Part shown: piece after piece, positions 1-46,376 of the stretch | Layout of the letters: the number at the start of each line of letters is the position of its first letter | How positions within the stretch are numbered: position 1 is the first letter of the stretch | NCBI RefSeq assembly: GCF_901709675.1 | Contig: NC_051107.1 | Span: 1,851,501 to 1,915,500 of the forward strand | Direction of reading: 5' to 3' | Length of the DNA stretch: 64,000 bases | DNA from: Syngnathus acus | Lineage: Eukaryota > Chordata > Actinopteri > Syngnathiformes > Syngnathidae | The notes under the pieces: generated by a model | Told to the model about the DNA's origin: nothing | What the model saw: only the letters and a program-made list of their open reading frames with translations | Database searches by the model: none | Translations under genes and position numbers: made by a program

Positions 1-31
1 CCACTGGAAGGATACAAACTAAAGCTAACCA

Positions 32-97
32 TTAAATCAGTCACTGGCAGCCCAGTTAAAATTTGACGTCTTTATCCGTCAATGGGAGTGAATGTTA
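32..97. mobile_element. TTAA-bounded MITE remnant (piggyBac-like pattern)
   Basis: It begins TTAA, then a degraded inverted end (atcagtcactggcagcccag), the shared core tttgacgtc...ccgtcaatggg and gtgaatg. Comparison with 6285-6360 and 54239-54313 shows the same short family. The right TTAA is lost. Confidence 0.5.
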
Positions 98-1071
98 CTC
101 GTGAATGACTTTCGGAAAGAAGCTGCCCTCGTGGTCTGACTTTTTAAAACCTTGGCCCGAACCTGTCAAAGCTTCATGTAGCATGTTTTTGGTTTGCATA
201 CGCCTATCTGGCTGTTATTAACTTCACGCAACAACGGTCAATTGGACACCTTGCGCTTGATTTAAGTTTGCCTAGTCGACTATAATACAGGCAACGGAGG
301 CGGTCCCGGTTCAAACGAAGCGAAAACTCAGCGGGAAAATGCCAGGCTGCGTTGGGGTGTTGTAATTACGGTAAGTTTGGAGGGGGCTGACACGCGGCGT
401 AATTGCGGCTGTCACACGGCGAAGTTCAAACTTCACTCGGTGGAACAAACCCAATTGCGACAGCGCTGGCTGAACACTGGAGTGGCATCGAGTGCGACGC
501 CGTTGTCACTCAAAATGCAGTCGGTTGAGGGAGCGCATTTTTTTTTCTTCTTTAAATCGTAACGTAGGGGGAGCGGGCCTGTCTCCTGCGTGACAAATCC
601 TTCCTCGTTCACCTTGTACTTGTGGCGCGGCAATGAGCGCGGCGGCGCACCCCAGCGAAGCGCTTCCCTACCTAATTGAAATTTGGAGGTATAAGAGGAT
701 TTCAACACAACACCAGCTGACAGTCCCAATTCACGGAATATCCTCTTAGACTTCTTTCTCTCTTCTGCGTGTCTGTGTATGTCTCTCAGAGAGAAAGAAT
801 GAACTTTTATCTGTCTTTGAGCGTTAGCAGAAGCTTACGGCCCCCCGCTATCCGCTATTTGGTGCGTCGCGGTTCCCCTCGACGCGGTTCTCGTCGTCGT
901 GACTCCCGTCATCGCTTTACCTTGTTGATATAAGTCGCTGTCAAGGATTCAAAATGGAGTCTGGGAAGGTAAACAATCCCTGTGGTTTTAGTCGCATTAT
1001 TGGTGATAAAGGTTTTTTCATGATTCATCTCAAGGTCATACTTTGATACAACAAAAAAACAGGCATTTGAA

Positions 1072-1098
1072 GAGGGGTGTGCAGACTTTTTATATAAA
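1072..1098. mobile_element. Tc1/mariner-like terminal fragment
   Basis: The sequence ggggtgtgcagactttttat resembles the end of the element at 9397 in reverse (ataaaaagtctacaccccc). Only about 27 bp are recognisable. The family is assigned from memory. Confidence 0.3.
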
Positions 1099-1129
1099 AC
1101 AATTTTTTTCCTTTTACATTTTTCTAAGG

Positions 1130-1397
1130 AAGGGATGTCAAACTAATTTTTTGTTGCGGGCCATTAATGACTATCATATGTATATTATCACATACACACA
1201 ACAGAATCCAGCATAAAAGTAAACATTTTCTAATTTAATTTCAAAGTGGGATTTTAATTTTTTTTTTGCAATCATTCATAATTTGATAATTTTGGGATTT
1301 CAACAAGAAACAATGAGTTGACACACGAGTTGCCTTTGCAGGCCAAAATGATTTGACGGGCCGGTTCTGGCCCCCGGGCCTTGAGTTTGACACAATG
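1130..1397 (+). mobile_element. hAT-like MITE, copy 1, with 8-bp TSD
   Basis: The ends are inverted (gatgtcaaacta at left, gagtttgacaca at right) and the element is flanked on both sides by TTCTAAGG (1122-1129 and 1398-1405), an 8-bp target duplication as made by hAT transposases. It shares gcgggccatta and ccgggccttgagtttgac with the copies at 17305 and 42581 but is more diverged and AT-rich inside. Confidence 0.7.
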
Positions 1398-4300
1398 TTC
1401 TAAGGGCTTCTAGTGTGGAAGCTAAGAGGCTATCAAACCTTACAGAACAACCCCGAATGTTTATATTCATAATATTATTTTGGAAATTGCATTATACTGA
1501 CAACAGCCTTCCAAAGCAGTCGTTCGGATTTATCGCTGTCGCACGCTTGCACGCTCCTTTTATTTGTTGACTCATCTTTGTGATTAGATAAGCAACCACG
1601 CTGAAACAACACACTTGATTATTTGAAGCCTTCGTTGCCATGCACAATGCGTTGCTTAGGTGCTACAGTGTAAAGCACGGGCGTGAAATTTATATTTGCC
1701 CTTGATAGCTAGGTGCTAATTTTAGTAAAAGCAATTTGTGGAATGTATTTAATGCCTTGAATGCATCCCAACTATATTCCTCACTCTTGTTTTTCTATTG
1801 TTATTGTGCTCTGTGAATCAACTTGTGCCTTTAGGGGGGTTTACAGCGGTCCCTCCTCTTGTTTTTTTTTTTCACTATTTCCTCACTCTCTGCTTCGCTT
1901 TGTACCCGGCGCCTGCCGCTGTGCCAGCAAAGCAATTTTGCACCTCAGTGGGGGGAACAATTCGAACAGGCCAAGTAACGTGCCAGTCTGTTTAATAACA
2001 GAGTAAAAGCTGGAAAATAGAGAAGCCGAGGAAGGAATACAAAGACGAATCAAGTGGCCTCGGGGCAGGCGACGAGGGAGTGGGGGGGGGGGGTATATAT
2101 ACGTACGGAGAACACAGGAATCCACACCTGCTTATCTCTGAGGAATTGCCTACAAGGGGCTTTTCTTTTTAATTAGAAACTTTGTAGGCCGAGTCATAAA
2201 TCACAAAGCGTGTGCGAGCGAACGGGAGGCGGCGGACGTATAAGCTACTAACAAATTTGCACTTAATGACTTTGTGGCTGACTGCGAGCTCAGCACATAC
2301 GAGCCGTTACATACTCGTTCATGTATGTTCCGAGTAAAATCATTCTTCTAAAACTAGGACAGGTCAGGGATAGCTGTATTGGTGTACAAAGGTTACTGGG
2401 ACTCTGTCGTAACAAGATCCAGGCTGCTCTCAGACAACGTCTGGGCTGTCAGCTCCCCATCTATTATTCACAGACGCAGTTCTCTCTCAGTAAACTTTCT
2501 CTTCTAAATTTGTTCAAGGTTCGTATTCCCTCAACATTTATCTCCAATGAAGTCAATCACACCCTTGAACTTGATTAACCGCTCTGTCGTACTGGTCAAC
2601 ACGGTGAGGATTAGTATCGAGTAGACACAAAAGGCAGAGATAGTCAGCAATTGGGTGGTCTCAAAGTCATGCCCCTCACCTTCCAATTGAAGCCGAGGAT
2701 GTCAATAGGTCATTATCAGGCCGAGAGAGACTCAGCATCCTGTCTGAGTGAGCTACTGATTGATGGTCTGATGGAGATAAACTGATGGAGGGACATCGTT
2801 ACATGAAGATGGGTATTGGGGGTGTTTTCTGATCAAAGTCCATCACCAGAGGAGCTCCGGTTCATATAACATTCCTGCTTCTATTCCCTGTATGTGCATC
2901 TCCAGGTCATCACGGGGTCATGAACTCTAGTTCAAAAGAAAATCTGATCCTCCTTTCGTTATGTTCCATCAAAGTAGTGGTGGGATGTAGTCGACGTGGA
3001 AGAATGGTGGTCTGTCTGTTGTTGCTTAAATGGGAAGAAAACTGTATTTTGATTTGCATTTTTTGGGTCTGAACTCAAACATTTTGGCCGAGGCAGTGTG
3101 GAAAGTTCATCCATGCGTGGCAGTGCGATCGCTAGCGCAAGTGCGATATTCCAAATTGGAACAATTTTCTGTGCATAAACTTGGCGGTTAGCGATGCTCA
3201 AGCTAGCCCCGCACCTCGGGATGACTACGTTCACAAGTCATGACTGCCGCGTTGCCTGAAAGCCTGACTTGGTCCCTGTGATATTACGGGTGGTGTGAGC
3301 CCACCGACTTGTTTAATGGCTCGAGCAGCACCTCTTGACAATCTGAAGAAAAATGAAACGGTAGAGGAAATAGGAAATAATTGGGTTGAAAGAAAAACAT
3401 GAATGTGAGTTTTTTCCCCCCACCTCGGCCAGATATTTGTCGGCATCAAATGAAGGCCGCTACCTGTCGCCTCTAACATCCTGCTGTGACTCTAATGAGG
3501 CGGATGAAAAGGTGGTATCGAGTGGAATAATAAGGAAATAACATAGAAAGACACAGACTTGACTGATGGAATTGTGCAAATAGTCTGGTGAGATTTCGGA
3601 GTGTTTCTCTGAATTTTAGCTCTCGATATTGAGAAACGAGAACCCTATCTGGCTCCGTTCTTATGCTAAAGGTGTTTGGTGTTTTCAAATTGTTCCACAT
3701 CAGCTTGCGTTGATAGACTGCAGCACAGTCCTGGAACAGAAACGGGCCCTTCCACTAACTTGTTGGAAGCATAAAATTATCGGAATTGTCTCTGCCAACT
3801 CCCAAAACGACAAGCCAAACTTTGCATTTGGCACAACGGACCACGTCCATTTAACGACTTAGGAAACGTGGTCTGGAAATAATGAAAAGCACGAGTATTC
3901 TTTTCTTGCCAAAGGAACCGTGTACCTGCAGGTGGTCCAGTCAAACTGACACTTGTGCTGCAAGGAGATAGACGAACACGACGGAGAGGTGTGAAGCACC
4001 CCCTCACCACCACCTCCCCGACTACTCCCAAATGCTCCGAGGCAGCGATAACAGGCGGACCTGCCACTCACCTCTTTGGAGCTAAGCGAGGGCGAGGCCG
4101 AGAGAGGAATCAGTTGGGAAGCCTCCAGACATATGTCCCCTTTCACGTCCAACACCATCAGCCCTCTCGGTAATACTCTAGTTCCTTCTCCTCAGCTCTC
4201 AGCATGGGGATGAGGTTAGATTAGCAGGCCGCATGGACCTGGGGGCTAACTACTAGCACACCTTGAATGCCACGGCGGTCAGTCAACAAGCCAGGGGTTC

Positions 4301-6284
4301 CCCCGCAGCTTTCGTTGGCTTGGTGTCAGATCCCACATGAGAAGTGATGGAAACCTTGGTCTACGAATTTTTTACCTTTTACAAATAACAGCCGTAAAGG
4401 TAATATTTTCTTCTTAGCTTCATAGGTTTAGCTATGAGCTAATCGTGTGACATTTTGGCGCTATACCCAAAGATTAATGTCAAAGCAACCACGAGTCCAT
4501 CTTGCCTGAAGCTCCACGTAGCTAGTATTTTGTTCCAGCCATGATTGACGCCGTGAAATGAATCCAGGTTTTTTTCTCCTATGTATTTTTATTGAGCCGG
4601 GTAAATTCTGGCAATCAGACCACCACTGTTGTATCGCTGTCAGAATGAAGGGAACGTGTGAAGAGACACGTCGTCGTTACGCGGTGGCCGTGTGTTGTTT
4701 TTCCTTCCCGTCTCCTTCACAGTCAGTGTTCCACCCTGTCGTCTGCCTGACTGACATACTGTGTTTGCTTGACAAAGTTGCTTGAAACAATCATCAGGTG
4801 GTTTGGTTAAGCTGCCAAAAGTGGATCCTGTCATGGCAAAGGATTGTTCTCAAAGGGACACATTTCCACGGTGGAGCTATGCGTTGGATCCGTCTGAGTT
4901 CATGCTACACAGACATATGTGTGCAACTTTATTCTGGTTGATGAGTGAGATTCCGCCCTTTCCCAGCCATGACCTTGGATGGCATTCCCGTCCAGCCCAC
5001 GTACCTCGCCGCAGTTGCTTGCCCCCAGGTCAGAGCAGTGATACTTTACTCAGCACTTCATTCCGTGTTCCAAATATGGAGGTGTTAGCTGCCATTGTGC
5101 CATGCTTAGCGCACTGCTTAACTGTGTGACCACAACCCCTCGCAGAATCCATATTCCATTGACGAGCAAGCACGCCATCCCGCTCTACGGTTATTGTTTG
5201 GTTGTCGGCTCAGCGTTGCGCCAGGAGCCCGCGGCAAATTGATTCCGCGCAGAGTCCGAGGAAGTTTCCAGTGTGCTTTTTTGTGGCATTCACTGCCAAA
5301 ATGTAGACGCAGCGAGAGGGTAATCCCGTGGCTTTCGCTTCTCTGACTGCATAACGCCTTCTGCTAGCTAGTAAACCCGCTGAGCGTGAGATGAAACGCT
5401 CACTCTGTCCTCTGTATTATTATTCTCATTGAAGGCTAAAAAATGGCCATCCGTACAAGTGGTGTCTTTTTTTTTTTTTTCTGTTGTCAGTATGTCACAC
5501 ATTCTGCATTTAAAGTTGCTGTGAAAGCCTGGAAATAATTTTTTTCTTGTTTTTGTGCGAGTCATTCATTGTGGTTATTGCTTCTACCACAAGGCGGGAT
5601 ACAGTAGATGGTCAGAGTGTCTCCCACACAGTCTGGTCTCCTCTGTGCTAACATCATTAGCATGTTTGCATGTGCGTGTTCACTCAGCGTTTCATACATG
5701 TTTACACTCATTAGTAGGTGTCACTCAGGGGCCAAATGGATCTCTCACCTTCCCCAACCACTCTGAGACAAAATGAAGTCAACCCGGCAGAGGAGGCCTA
5801 TTGTATCACGCTAATGTGATAGCGGAGATTAGCATTGTAATCCATTTAGCATAAAGCGGCTAATCCCCTTCATTGCCGTCGAAACGGAATCAGATAATGT
5901 TGGCTACCACCACCGTGGCTGCTTTAATGATTGTAGACTGATGAAACATTAATGGTAGGATATATTAATTATGACAATGAAACATGGATGGCAGCTCACG
6001 ATCAATGGCCTTGAAGGGGAGACGCGTAAACCCGGTTTGCAACTTGCCTCATTGCTATAAAATTGTGTTTATGACTACAATAAAATTCATACACCTGCTT
6101 TCTATTAGTCCACTAGCATTTGAATCCATCTTTCTACCCACCAAGTCCCAAGAAGGCTTGTTGCTGGACACAACATTCTCTCCTGTGTCTCGTTTGTGTT
6201 GCGGCATTCAGTTTATATGCGGGTGCTTCCTTTTTGAATACCCCAGGAGCCATTTCTTCTTGCATTATATAATTGTCCAACAAA

Positions 6285-6360
6285 TTAACAAATTGACTCC
6301 CAGCCCAGTTAAAAAAGATTATTTGACGTCTATAGCCGTCAATGGCAGTGAATGAGTTAA
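6285..6360. mobile_element. TTAA-bounded palindromic MITE
   Basis: 76 bp bounded by TTAA on both sides (6285-6288 and 6357-6360). Near-inverted ends (caaattgactcccag and tggcagtgaatgag) surround a core with GACGTC. The TTAA targets suggest a piggyBac-type element; there is no coding capacity. Confidence 0.6.
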
Positions 6361-6959
6361 ACTGTTTAAAAATCCCCCAAAAAACATCAGATGTAGTAAC
6401 ACTATGCTGACTAAAACAGAGTGTCGTTACGGGTGTATATGATAATTAATCATGGAGGGACTCACCTCCCCGCAACCATATGCTTCGCGTCCAATTATGT
6501 TCCCGCCGCTTACCTGCAAAGCCCACAGAGAAGAAACGAGCTACAGTCATCAGAACTTTAACAAGCCTCTGTTTCACACCTGTCCATAATCCCGGGTGTC
6601 CAAAAACTGCGATGTGGTTCCGGAGGATGCGGAATCGTGACCATCGGAAAAACTAGCATTATTTTCTGCTGAGTAAGCAAACTGTGATCAGGAAATCAAC
6701 AGACAGTATGCACCTAATGATCTTTTGAGGTATTCTTTTTTGTCTTCTGTGCTAGCATGTGTTCAAATTTGTTATCCTTGGGTGTAGCATAGTAGGTCAA
6801 CAAGTTTTGGTGTCAATCCCCAAATCCACTGAGAAACTCCATCCAAGGATTATCCCTCAGGCAATCCTCTGTTGTTGTAGGGTCCGCCGTAGCACCTCGA
6901 CTTTAGCGGCATAACGGATAAAATGTACAATTTTGATGGATTATATGCTCTCCTTGCAG

Positions 6960-43050
<36,091 letters not shown>

Positions 43051-43615
43051 GGACCGCACTTCCCAGGGTGCCACTGGGAAGAAGAGAAGAGACATCCCCC
43101 CTCCGCCCTCCCAACCCTTCCGCCCACCGTCCGCACTCTTGTCCGACACCGAGCCGTGCCTGAGCGAAAACCTGTTCCTCTTATGTTTTCATTCCTGCTT
43201 CCTCGATTGAATTATTTTGGGTCCCTCATCCGCTGCTGCATACAGACACCGAAAAAATGTTTTACATTTTTACGTTGCCTTTAAGAATGTACGAACAGTA
43301 ATGCTTTCAAATCGGGAGGAGTGCGACAAATTGACGGCGGTTCTACGGATCTTGGACAGGCGACTGGGATCAATGCAAATATTTTGTTCCTTTTTCTCTC
43401 CCTTGTAGCTGGATTTGCATTCTAGACTGAGGTTAAGGGCTCAGGAGGGTACTGACAATGCTGCAGAGCCCCCTCCCCGCGTCCCCATGACCCCGACATT
43501 AGCACACGTTTACTAGCATTAGCTTCCACGTTTCCATCTGGCTAAAAAAACTTTCTCCTCTACCAAGCCCGACGCGGCCCGATGGGCTCCTCTGTAAGAA
43601 GCACACAAAGATAAC

Positions 43616-43676
43616 GTGTGTGTGTGTGTGTGTGTGGTTTGAGAGCACACATACACGCATTTACACACACACACAC
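43616..43676 (+). repeat. GT run facing an AC run in the 3' UTR
   Basis: (GT)10 at 43616-43636 is followed by gcacacatacacgc and (AC)7 at 43663-43676. In the transcript the UG and AC tracts can pair as a long hairpin. Confidence 0.7.
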
Positions 43677-44416
43677 TAATCAACAATGTCCCGGGATGTG
43701 CGGACATACAAAGTTGGTCAGCCTAAAAACCAAAGGAGCTTGACATTTTCAACACAAAAAGATGTATTTGTCAAGTGCCACAGAGGAACACAGACAACAA
43801 CAACAAAAAAATACAACGAAAAAGAAAAAGGACAACCACAAAAAAAAACAAAAAAAAACTTGTGACTGGAACCTGTGTGCTACTTTTCTGACCTCAGTTT
43901 GTGGAGATGCTCCGTGGCTCCTGGCTTTTCCACACCTTTCTTTCCTGTTTTGCACAAGCCTTCAATGTGGACGCCGGCCGTAGTGTAGCCGCGGAGGCGC
44001 TGGTGTCGTCTTCGCGCCTCGGAAAAAAAAGAAAAACTGAACAATGGTGCGATGGTGAACTGAAGACTTGTCGGATGAGCGAGAGAGCGAGGCCACCTCT
44101 TGTATCCTGTGAAGCTCTGCCCTTTCTTTTGCCTTGACAACGTGCCCCATGTGGTGATGTGAATGTGCGGAGGCCGCCCTCGGTCCACCTTTATTGGCTT
44201 TTTAAGCGCATGTAAAACCATTTAAGAAAAAACGTATTTAAGGAGAAAAAAAAAAATGAAAAATAAGAACTCTAAGCCTTGCGATGATGATGTGGATGTG
44301 TTTGTTTAACTTTGTTTTGCTTGGAAGACTGGAGAGAAGGAAAAGCAGATAGCCGTATTGAAGTTTAAGGTGGAACCTTTATTCAGTTGACGCTGCAGAA
44401 TCTGATAATTAGTATA

Positions 44417-44579
44417 CAGCGGTGCCTTGAGATACAAGGAATTTATTCCGAGACAATGTTCCAATCTCAAATCGTCTTTCCTCATTGAAATGAATGAAAA
44501 TGCCATTAATTCGTTAATATCACCCAAACTAAGGCTTGTATATTAAAAAAAAAAATACTCGCATCTCAAGGCTCCATTG
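44417..44579. mobile_element. MITE with inverted ends inside the 3' UTR
   Basis: The left end cagcggtgccttgagatac and the right end (inverted, caatggagccttgagatgcg) are imperfect inverted repeats around an interior containing cattgaaatgaatgaaaatg. The family is common in fish by memory. Target duplication is unclear. Confidence 0.6.
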
Positions 44580-44795
44580 TGCACTAAACACTTGCATGTT
44601 GACCGATTTGGATAAAAATTTAGTTGTCGACGGACTGGTCTCGTCGGCTGTCGTTCACATTCTGCAGCCCGAATCCGCTCGCGGGGTGTACGCTGGTCAC
44701 GCTGGCTGTCAAACATATCAAGACATGGAGATAGAGAAGGTTGCAGTAAATGGGTAGACTTCTAAATTAGCCGTGTCCTTCATGTAGCTAAGCTA

Positions 44796-44801
44796 AATAA
44801 A
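44796..44801 (+). terminator. Possible proximal polyadenylation signal AATAAA
   Basis: A canonical AATAAA in the 3' UTR, followed within 40 bp by moderately GT-rich sequence (tgtgtacatatg). It could give a shorter transcript. Confidence 0.4.
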
Positions 44802-45133
44802 CACTGTGTGTAGAAGCCCTACCAGCCATGTGTACATATGCACCACCGAGTGACAGTACAGATAAAGTTTCCACCTTGAAATGTTTTGTAGGAATTACAG
44901 TACAGACGTCCTCCTAGCTCAGTATTATAGCAGGTGTTTTACACACATACAAAAGCAGAATTTTACTAGACCATATTTGAAAGATAAAGAGTATCTTATC
45001 AAGAGATCAAAACAGCCTGGGGGGATAGAAGGTGAGCTTCTCTAACTTTGTTATAATTAATTGTATACCTGTGTATGTAAATATAATGCATTCCTATTTT
45101 GCAGTCCAGAACAAAATACTATTTGTAATATAG

Positions 45134-45139
45134 AATAAA
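45134..45139 (+). terminator. Likely distal polyadenylation signal AATAAA
   Basis: A canonical AATAAA about 2.1 kb after the stop, followed at about 45163-45178 by the T/GT-rich stretch ttattgttgttgttta, the arrangement expected of a vertebrate poly(A) site. Confidence 0.5.
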
Positions 45140-45387
45140 CTTTATTAAGAAACCAAGGATCTTATTGTTGTTGTTTATTTAATGCAGTATAATTCCCAGT
45201 AGGTACAGCCAAGAGGTTTAAAAACATGTGTTTAAGGGTTAAAAATTGCCAGAATATTAGGTACAGCTTGGGACCACGCCTCCAAACGACGTCGAAACTA
45301 ATGTGGGGGAGATGTTTAAAAGGTGTACATAATAAAAAGTCAAGTATGGCCAAAATATTAGGTCCACAGAAAATAAGGGCCACCATA

Positions 45388-45407
45388 AATAAATAAATAA
45401 ATAAATA
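45388..45407. repeat. (AAAT)n microsatellite
   Basis: About five copies of aaat just downstream of the probable poly(A) site. Confidence 0.7.
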
Positions 45408-45432
45408 TGAACGAAATTGAGATCACACCCCA

Positions 45433-45642
45433 TGACGTCACTCCAAAATAATCGAAAAAGAACCAATAGGAAATTACCATGGGATGACGTCACTTAATGC
45501 GACCATACGTTGTGGCCGACGTCATCAGCGAAGCACGAGCCAGAACATCGTTAGCAAAACAAAACAAAACGAACAAAACAAAAAAGCCTTGTTTAATTGA
45601 CGTTTTTCCAACTATACGTTGCACAGGAGGTGGACGTCCCAG
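45433..45642 (+). promoter_or_regulatory. Putative CRE-cluster promoter with downstream splice donor
   Basis: Two perfect TGACGTCA sites (45433-45440, 45485-45492) and a near match CGACGTCA (45517-45524) lie in under 100 bp. About 120 bp later comes cagGTAAGC at 45640-45647, a strong donor. This resembles a TATA-less promoter and non-coding first exon on the plus strand. No protein is visible, so a lncRNA or chance are both possible. Confidence 0.3.
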
Positions 45643-46323
45643 GTAAGCTAACATTGTTAGCTATAGCTTCAATGTAAATTCGTGGATTTATTTATTTAAA
45701 ATAAACTAAATGAAATTAAAACTACCAAGTTGAATTGAGAGAGGCGTCCCCTAAAAAAGCTCGGAAATGTTACTGGACCAAATAAATACCTGCTGTGAAT
45801 TTTTACCTCCAGCTTCTTATTGTGTGAAAAAAGGCAACAACAATAAGCAGCTGGACACAAGTTAACCTAAAAAAGGTTACAATACTTTTCAGCTTCATCC
45901 TGAATTTTCATTCCATGTAAGTGCAACTATATACATATATTTTCCACCATCACTATTATCTGATTATTTTTTAGATATATATGTATTTAAACTTTTTTTT
46001 AAAAAGTTCAATTAACAATACCAAATTTAATATACATATAGCTTATGCTACAAAAAAAAAAAAAAAAAGGCAAATGAACCATAAAAGACTCCTTTAGTGG
46101 ACTTCGTTTGACTTCAACCCAACAGATGCCCGGAGTGACGTGATTGTCAGACCAGCAAGTGATTCCAAGGACAAGCGTGAGAAATTCCCGGCGAGTAGGA
46201 GTCGGTAAAGCGCATCGACAGAACATCCGTCGACCGCTTTGATGCGGCAGTCAAGGGTTCTCCCAGGTACACGCCTTCCCAACACTCTCCCACTCATCCG
46301 CTTGGCTCTCAGGTAGCTGCTGC

Positions 46324-46376
46324 AGCATTCCTCCCTCTAAATCCTTCTCCCCCTGGAGATGTCAGGGAGGAATGCT
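46324..46376. repeat. Perfect 13-bp inverted repeat (hairpin)
   Basis: AGCATTCCTCCCT at 46324-46336 and its exact reverse complement at 46364-46376, separated by 27 bp. Inside the loop TCTCC and GGAGA can also pair, giving a two-part stem. Confidence 0.65.

Larger units (their letters stand above)
1..6959 (+). other. Intron upstream of exon w1 (3' part only)
   Basis: About 7 kb with no exon I can support. The large exon encoding the signal peptide and most of the Sema domain, usual for plexin A genes, is not here, so the intron continues beyond the left edge. It holds a TTAA-bounded MITE remnant near 32, Tc1-like terminal sequence near 1072, a hAT-like MITE at 1130-1397, and a second TTAA MITE at 6285-6360. 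Open frames here are short and lack recognisable motifs. The acceptor AG is at 6958-6959. Confidence 0.75.
43051..45160 (+). other. plxna4: plxna4 probable 3' UTR
   Basis: About 2.1 kb after the stop with no convincing open frame. It contains a GT run facing an AC run (43616-43676), an A-rich tract at about 43795-43860, a MITE with inverted ends (44417-44579), and AATAAA signals at 44796 and 45134. The 3' end is inferred from the second AATAAA followed by GT-rich sequence. Transcript data would fix the end. Confidence 0.55.

Noticed and set aside
2321-2578. Open frame of 85 codons in the first intron
   Set aside because: No recognised domain and no splice-phase link to the plexin exons.
46094-46297. 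Minus-strand open frame of 67 codons with fairly balanced composition
   Set aside because: No recognisable motif, no clear splice sites or promoter, and it ends in unremarkable sequence; not called as a gene.
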